Source of the DNA: Nectonema munidae
Lineage: Eukaryota > Nematomorpha > Nectonematoida > Nectonematidae
Direction of reading: 5' to 3'
Assembly (NCBI GenBank): GCA_030549495.1
Contig: JAUIRK010001056.1
Coordinates: 983,501 to 1,047,500, forward strand
Length of the DNA stretch: 64,000 bases
Part shown: in pieces, positions 58,162 through 64,000 of the stretch
Layout: each line of letters opens with the position of its first letter
Position numbering within the stretch: position 1 is the stretch's first letter
Made by a program: the position numbers and the translations under genes
Notes under the pieces: model-generated
Database searches by the model: none
What the model saw: only the letters and a program-made list of their open reading frames with translations
What the model was told of the DNA's origin: nothing

Positions 58162-61100
58162 TTAAGATGTGAAGTAAGCGTGATAAAATCGAAACAAGAT
58201 AGTGGTGACCTGGCTTGAAGAAGTAGCATCTTCAACAGATTTATCACTTCTTACTCGCATGAACCTCGGAAAGCGAAGAGAAATTCCTTTTTCTGAATCA
58301 ACCTAAATGTATGAGGATGCATATTTGAATTCAAGATAACAAAGAGTTATGAGTATGAGAATAATATGAACTCTGCTTTCAAAAAGGTATTTATTATTAT
58401 TATTATTATAAGAGTATTGCATAGTAGTTATTGTCATCATTTTCCATAGTATTATTGTTTGATGTTTTGCATTGGTACAGATGCTGGCTATTTCTAGGAC
58501 ATAGCGTTTTTCAGCCAAATGGTTTTACTGACGTTAACCAATACTTTTTTTGAGTTGACGAGTCTAATAACTTTGTCGTGAGTTTGAACGCGTGCAGATC
58601 CTTTATTACACAAAGCCGCACTAGTAAGTAGACTAGAGCGCGTCCATATTATTTTCTATAACATAGTTTTATCAAAAATATTAATTTTTAGATAACAAAG
58701 GCTACCAACGCTCTTGGGAATAAATCAGGTATGTTCTTTAGGAATCTAAATGAATTATTGTTATCAATGTTTGATTATTCCCAAATTAATATTCCATATC
58801 TTTGGTTAAATTTTTTTTAATCAATACAATTTATAAAATAGTCTATCTAGTTGAAGCAGTGACATAGCTAAGAATTTGAAAAAGGAGGGGTGCAAACGTT
58901 TCCTTCTCTCGCTACGCTTGTGAATGGGAGAATCGTTTCAAAACAAAAATAAAATAATATTTTTCAATATGTATAGAAATTTTGCGCAACTAACCTCCGT
59001 TTTGTAAAAAAAGTTTTGAATGGTTGATAAATTTCTGTTTGGTTGATGTAGAATTTTTTCTTTAATAGTGTAGCTTACAAGATCACTACATAGTAAAGAA
59101 AAACGCGCACTTTTATGTCAACAAAAAGAAATGTTATTAATTTGAAATTGCTTTTTGGAAGGATTTTTGTTGAATTATATTTTTTTACTTTTATCATGTT
59201 TTGTGCATATGTAAACATAAACATAAATTTCTCATGTTTTTATTTTTTTTCTTTGTACTTAGCTGATGAGAATTGTTGAATAGATATCTTTCTAATAAAG
59301 TTATATTTTCTACTATAAGTCTTTAAATAAGAAAATTTTGATATCACATTCCTCGGTGAAGCATCACTTAAATCGCCTGCATGGCATTCTAGAGTTACAA
59401 AGACCAGCCGCTAACGGCAAAGTAAAAATGTCTGATATGTATGGAAATTTTGTGAAACTATTCTCCCTTTAGTAAAACCGTTTTGAATGGTCGATAAACT
59501 TCTACTTGATTGGTGTAGAATTTTTTTAATTATGTTGTTTACACTATTAAAGTATATCACACTATGTGACGATTTTATTGAAATAACATACATTTTAAGT
59601 ACATCAAATGCTTATTAACGATAGTTACTGTTTTGGATAAATCAGATTCGGTTAAAATACTAAAGTTGATGCAAGAGGAAATGAGCATAGAAAAGTCGGA
59701 CTGAGGATCAATTTTGCTTTTCAAAAATTATGTAAAAATCCAATGGCCAAAAAAAATGCAAAACGGGCCTTCACTGCGTGTACACTAGACGAGTGATTTC
59801 ATATGGATCCAAAAACGTTCAGGAGTGGTGATTGATGTAACTACAGAATCTAATTTTGGGTGGGGCTGGAGATATATCATTAAGGAATAATAGTTAGTGT
59901 TAAAGAATGGATGTCGACGAAAATTAAGAAGGTAGCAAAGAGTACTCAAAAAAGATTAAAAGAAGAATAGTCCGATTTTTTTTTAAGAAGCTAAATATTT
60001 TTATTTCATAATTTGTTCAAGGATAAGAATATGGAGGCCATTTCCATGAGTGGAGTTGATAAGGACTTTACAAAAGAAGTATATTTAAAAAAAACATACG
60101 ACCAACAAGAATAGTATTAAAATTAAATGTCCTATGATATTTATGTTTATGATTGTATAAAGAAATTTTAATAAATTTTAGCGGTATATAGATGAGATGA
60201 ATAGAACGAACCAATCCAATGGCAGCTGTGTAAACTGGAGATAGGGATAAATCTGCTGCTTTCACTTCCCAAACGATTGCCGGCTCGAACCATTGATCGG
60301 GTGTGCTGCCTTGCTCTGCCACTTCGTAGTATGACTTGCAATGAGGAACTTTGTAAGAATCCAGACTTTCTGTAAACTTCTTCAATTCTTCGTCTTTAAA
60401 ACCTGTTCCTATCTTAAATGTAGTAAAAGATACATATTTTAGCAGGAAATGCATATTTTCGAAACAATGTTGCTGTAGTCGCTTTGTGCACCACATGTGT
60501 CAAACAATGAAAAAGGGAGCTCGAGTACTGAGATTTGAATCCCAAAACTTAGGATAAAGAAGTCAGAGGCTTTACTACCGTCTTAATCACTTTCAGAAAA
60601 GATGAGAAAAATAATTAATTTCTCTTTGAAAACACAGTCTTATATAAATTAAAATATAAAGTTAGAAAATGGGGAATTGTGTGACGTCACCAGGATTGCT
60701 CTTATTACCGAAATACACGAAAATATACCGAATTACACATATAAGAAATACCTAAATAGTTAAAATGAAATTTTTGAAAGAAAAAGCTAAAATAAGTTTC
60801 CAAGTGAAGAGCAAGTAAAAAATAAGATTTTTAAAAGAATTGAAAAATCTTTTTGTTCATTATGAGATGAATGTAAAATAAAACCAGAAAGAAGGATATA
60901 GGGAGGAAGATCGGCTTGATTGATGAGTGACAATTGATGTCAATCAAAGACGGGGGGCGATGTCGATAAGTTAACAAATGAAGAATTTGCAAACTAATTA
61001 GTCAAAAGTAGACAATGGAGGGGGGTTAAAATTAAGCAAAAAAAGGTTTACGTCAATTGTGACTTTTTAAAATTATGATTTTGTAAAGTTTATTAAATGC

Positions 61101-63676
61101 AATCTTCACCGTTTATTTATCCTAGTGTATTTAAGTGTATATTTCGGCATTAAGGGCAATGACTTCATTATACAATTATATATACACCTGGCAGAGAATA
61201 ACTATTTAACTGATTTAAAGATGAGTCAAAACGAAGATTTAGTTACTTTCTTCCTTTAAATACAGATGCTGTGATGTTTCGTATATCAATAAACTCAGAT
61301 GCATGTGTGGATCTTAAAATTAATACGGTTGACTCTTACATCACTAATCCCACATATTCCTTTTAGTCGAACCTTCTACTAGAATTATCAAGACTTTATA
61401 TATACACGTGCATTACGTATTATGATTAAATTATTATTAAAATTTTTTTTTTATTGGCGAAAAAAATATCATCACAAAGTGATTGGACCAAAGTAGATAA
61501 ATGTAAAATAAAGAAATCATATTTTTAAATTTTTTTGATTCATGGAATTTTGAAAACAATTTTGAAATGTTATTGTTTTTTACACTTCTTGCAAGCAATT
61601 CTACTATTTTTTTGCATAATACACAAATCTTAACAGGAGAAGATTCATGAACATGATCATGGCCATATAATCCAATTTCTTCATGCATTTGGTTTGAAGG
61701 ACCACATCTCAATCTTTTATTATTTTTATGCGAATTTTTTTAATAGAATTTGAACAATTGATCTTCTAAAATCTTTTTAAGGCTCATCATTATGGTTAAT
61801 TATGTTATTCAATCTCCAACAATAAATAGAGCCAATATTTAAAGCATTTATCAAAAGGCCCGCCTGTACTCTTTAATATGTCCAATGTCCATACGCATAT
61901 GCGTCCTATTTTATTTAAATATTCTTTGAACCCGTCCATGCCCTCCCTATTTTATTTAATAATTTTTTGAACCCGCCTGTATCTGCTTTTGTTATTTGTA
62001 AGGGCCTATAACTTCACACCATTTTTTGATTTTTTTGAGAACTTTACGATTTTTCATTTTTATATTATCAATTTAGCTTAATCATGACCCAATGTTTTTT
62101 AAACTCATTTTTTCCTTAATCTTCATCTCTATTCTCGATATTTATGAAAAATTTTAAATTCAATTTATTTTACTAATAGATTTTATTTATACACAGTAGA
62201 TCCTTTATAGCGAGGATGGCTAGGGCCAAGGCACGGAGCTGCATTATAACGCATCTACTGAACTCGTATTTTCAAAAAATAGCACAGCCTTCCTTCATCA
62301 TACACGGAGTTGCAGCGTATATGAATTGACAAGAGCTGATTTGAGAAAAAAAGTCATAAGCAAACAGCACCTAATGTGATACTGTGAGGTGCAATTGAAT
62401 AATTTGTGCAGTAGAACTCTACGATAAAAGTACATGAAATTTTGCAAAACCAGCCCATACTAGTCTCTTGTGTCATTTTTTTAGCGTATACCCGCTCGTA
62501 CCTGTCTCTTGCTGTATTTTTTAAAGTTATACCCGCCCACGGACAGGATTGGGCATGGGTAAACGGGCTTTAACAGTACCCGCGCAGCGCTCTGGATTCA
62601 GGATGCGTGCTAAGAATTGCAGGGCCTAATTACATAATCGATACAGGGAGGCCTCCCGTTCTTTTAAGAGTAAAAAAACTATGTACCTATGTTTATATTT
62701 AGTGCAGTATGTTCGTCTTTAAGCAAGAAATAAAATAAAAAAAGCAATAATCGCTGATATATATGACATATGGAACAGACACTACTTATTTAACAAAAAT
62801 TTTGTAAAAAAAAACCCCATTCTGGCTTTTGTGGCCAAATTTTTGAAGATAGTTTCATGATCAATAGTTTTAACAATTTCAGATTCTATATTTAGCTCTT
62901 AGAATAGAGAAAAGGCTTCACATATTAACTATGATATTGCTTATGCAAAACCACTAAAGTTGCAGGGCCGAATTTGATAAATGTTTCAAATGGGCGTAAA
63001 ACCTGCCCTGCAGAGATTATAATCACATTTTTTTAAATTATGTATTTAACTCTATTAAATCATTAATATAAGCGTACAACAAAGATTATTATTTGTATAG
63101 TACGGACTTGGTATGCGCAGGATTATAATCAATGCTACAAAGGTAAAAAGGTACAGTGTGGTGTTTTCATCGAGAAAGCACAATAGCGTCGCTTGTATCT
63201 TTATCGCAACCCAGTATCTAACCGACTTTACTCACGCCCCCTAAAAACGAAGACATATTTGATTGCAACAACAACTTAATAAATCGAAAATATCTGTGTA
63301 TAAAATCCCACAATTCGTGCAATATTAGGCAAATTGAAACTTTTTACAGCAAAAATTGTAGTATTATTTAGACATGGTATTAATGTACTTTGCAAACACT
63401 TTGATACTGATCATTGGCTGGGTCGTAGCAAGCAAGCAAAAAGCCGCCATACACACCAGCGCGCTTGCCTTTTCCGTGATAAGCGCCAATAACAACCAAA
63501 TCAAGAGTATCACCCATTCCAGTTAAGTAATCTTTTTTCAACTTAAAACAAAATGTAGCGCCAAAATAAGTAGTAGTCAATTTGTTGAGAAACCTTGAGC
63601 CAGTTATGCGAACGCTTTGCAATCTCGTATGTTGCATCAACATCCAAAGTCTTTATCATCAAGCCTTCACAGTTGC
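58162..63676 (-). CDS. LIG1: DNA ligase I, 3' part (four exons), 5' part beyond the window
   Basis: Exons in order: 63676-63594 ([18 protein letters not shown] then KRSHNWLK), 63541-63389 ([20 protein letters not shown] then [18 protein letters not shown]), 60412-60212 ([20 protein letters not shown] then [20 protein letters not shown]) and 58302-58162 ([20 protein letters not shown]). Phases join. They cover the end of the adenylation domain (the GLMxKTLD motif V and the LKKDY motif) and most of the OB-fold domain of an ATP-dependent ligase, which seals Okazaki fragments and repair nicks in the nucleus. Donors are unusually loose (GTTTCT, GTACAT, GTTCGT). The last frame runs to TAA at 58162 after [12 protein letters not shown], but human LIG1 continues QVACLYRKQ. 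A further splice at CAG before GTCACC (58210) to an unseen exon is therefore likely. Confidence 0.93.
58857..59560. repeat. Pair of direct repeats inside a LIG1 intron
   Basis: Two copies about 470 bp apart share ATGTATAGAAATTTTGCGCA- and ATGTATGGAAATTTTGTGAA-type starts (about 58970 and 59436), then GTTTTGAATGGTTGATAAA and a GATGTAGAATTTTTT block. The upstream copy is preceded by CAGTGACATAGCTAAG, like a hAT end. They are two diverged insertions of one element or an old tandem duplication. Confidence 0.55.
60413..61554. other. LIG1 intron sequence without recognised features
   Basis: AT-rich intron sequence; nothing recognised except a short GC-rich phrase (GGGAATTGTGTGACGTCACC) near 60670. 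Confidence 0.4.
61555..61790 (-). mobile_element. Probable piggyBac C-terminal fragment in a LIG1 intron
   Basis: The minus strand reads [14 protein letters not shown], then [20 protein letters not shown] and KICVLCKK with, one frame over, [12 protein letters not shown] and a stop. A helical segment followed by a short Cys-x2-Cys pair and a second Cys-x2-Cys pair at the very C-terminus is what piggyBac-like proteins carry. The match is short. Confidence 0.45.
61855..62600. mobile_element. Candidate hAT-like element with GCGGGTA repeats, and pogo-like ends
   Basis: The right end, inverted, is CCAGAGCGCTGCGCGGGTAC, followed by repeated GCCCGTTTACCCATG and GGGCGGGTATAAC motifs. Similar CCCGCC motifs occur at about 61858, 61935 and 61972 on the left. 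Within it CAGTAGATCCTTTATAGCGA (62200) and GCAGTAGAACTCTACGATAA (62409) resemble Tigger-type ends in direct orientation. Boundaries and family are uncertain. Confidence 0.4.
63139..63240 (-). mobile_element. tRNA-derived SINE, family A, copy 5 (internally deleted)
   Basis: Minus strand. It keeps the A-box side (GTCGGTTAGATACTGGG inverse of the plus sequence) and the body (TGTGCTTTCTCGATGAAAAC) but lacks the B-box segment between them. Lies in the LIG1 intron. Confidence 0.65.
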
Positions 63677-63904
63677 CTAAAAATAGACAATCCTATACAT
63701 ATTAGGTATATATCTCGATAATATGATGGACGCTGTCCCGAGTATTTTTTGAAAAACAATCTTATGATGCAAATTATAAATATTTATAAAGTTATTATTT
63801 TAATTTTAATTTTATTGGCCATTTTGTGTAAAAATGTGATTTTTTCATTTTAATATCTTTTCCGATTGTATATGAATTTATAGGGCAAAACATTTCGAAA
63901 GGAT

Positions 63905-63946
63905 TTCATCGGAATAGCGAGTTTTCTGGTTTATCGAGGTTTGACT
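63905..63946. mobile_element. Possible Tigger/pogo-like element end
   Basis: On the minus strand AGTCAAACCTCGATAAACC resembles the ends of the 12705-13250 element (AGTCAGACCTCGTTTATC). Only one end is visible in the window. Confidence 0.35.
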
Positions 63947-64000
63947 AAATTGAAGTTTTTTGATTTCCCACACTAAAGATCTTTAGAAACCTGAATGCAA

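Noticed and set aside
1-64000. LTR retrovirus, Polinton or other capsid- or envelope-bearing element
   Set aside because: No long terminal repeats and no gag, protease, integrase, envelope or capsid-type translation were noticed; reverse transcriptase segments present are all of LINE type.

Overview
The window is animal nuclear DNA, very AT-rich (roughly 70% by eye) with sparse genes and dense transposon remains. The evidence is spliced, GT-AG genes whose proteins are clearly metazoan in type (CWC22, an MTMR2-type myotubularin, DNA ligase I), plus hAT, piggyBac, pogo/Tigger, LINE and tRNA-derived SINE elements. A small invertebrate such as a crustacean would fit, but that is inference; nothing here fixes the species.

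Layout. 0-11 kb: a first coding exon of an unrecognised minus-strand gene (9419-10064), two weaker candidate exons on the same strand (3935-4295 and 1598-1924), a broken piggyBac transposase, palindromic TTAA-flanked MITEs, a hAT MITE with perfect 8-bp target duplication and a tRNA-type SINE. 11-24 kb: mostly AT-rich spacer with a Tigger-like MITE, a 5'-truncated LINE carrying an RNase H domain, the C-terminal half of a second piggyBac transposase, and a second perfectly bounded hAT MITE. 24.8-39.4 kb: one minus-strand host gene, the spliceosome/EJC factor CWC22. I resolved it into 13 coding exons whose intron phases all agree. Its introns hold most of the local transposons, including hAT transposase remains. 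40.7-49 kb: a transposon graveyard. One LINE is interrupted by two hAT elements, and the larger of these has itself received at least three insertions. A second LINE of the A/C-rich type follows. 52-54 kb: an intact, intronless MTMR2-type myotubularin on the plus strand. 55-57 kb: a third piggyBac transposase remnant. 58-64 kb: the last four recognised exons of DNA ligase I on the minus strand, whose 5' part lies beyond the right edge.

The three recognised host genes (mRNA splicing, phosphoinositide turnover, DNA replication and repair) are unrelated housekeeping genes and show no operon-like link. The coherent system in the window is transposon biology. At least four piggyBac transposase relics sit alongside a family of about 90-125 bp TTAA MITEs whose ends carry a 16-bp perfect palindrome. 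There is also a tRNA-headed SINE family in five copies, and three hAT insertions are confirmed by exact 8-bp duplications. I found no LTR retrovirus, Polinton or other capsid-bearing element, no CRISPR array and no convincing functional tRNA or rRNA gene.
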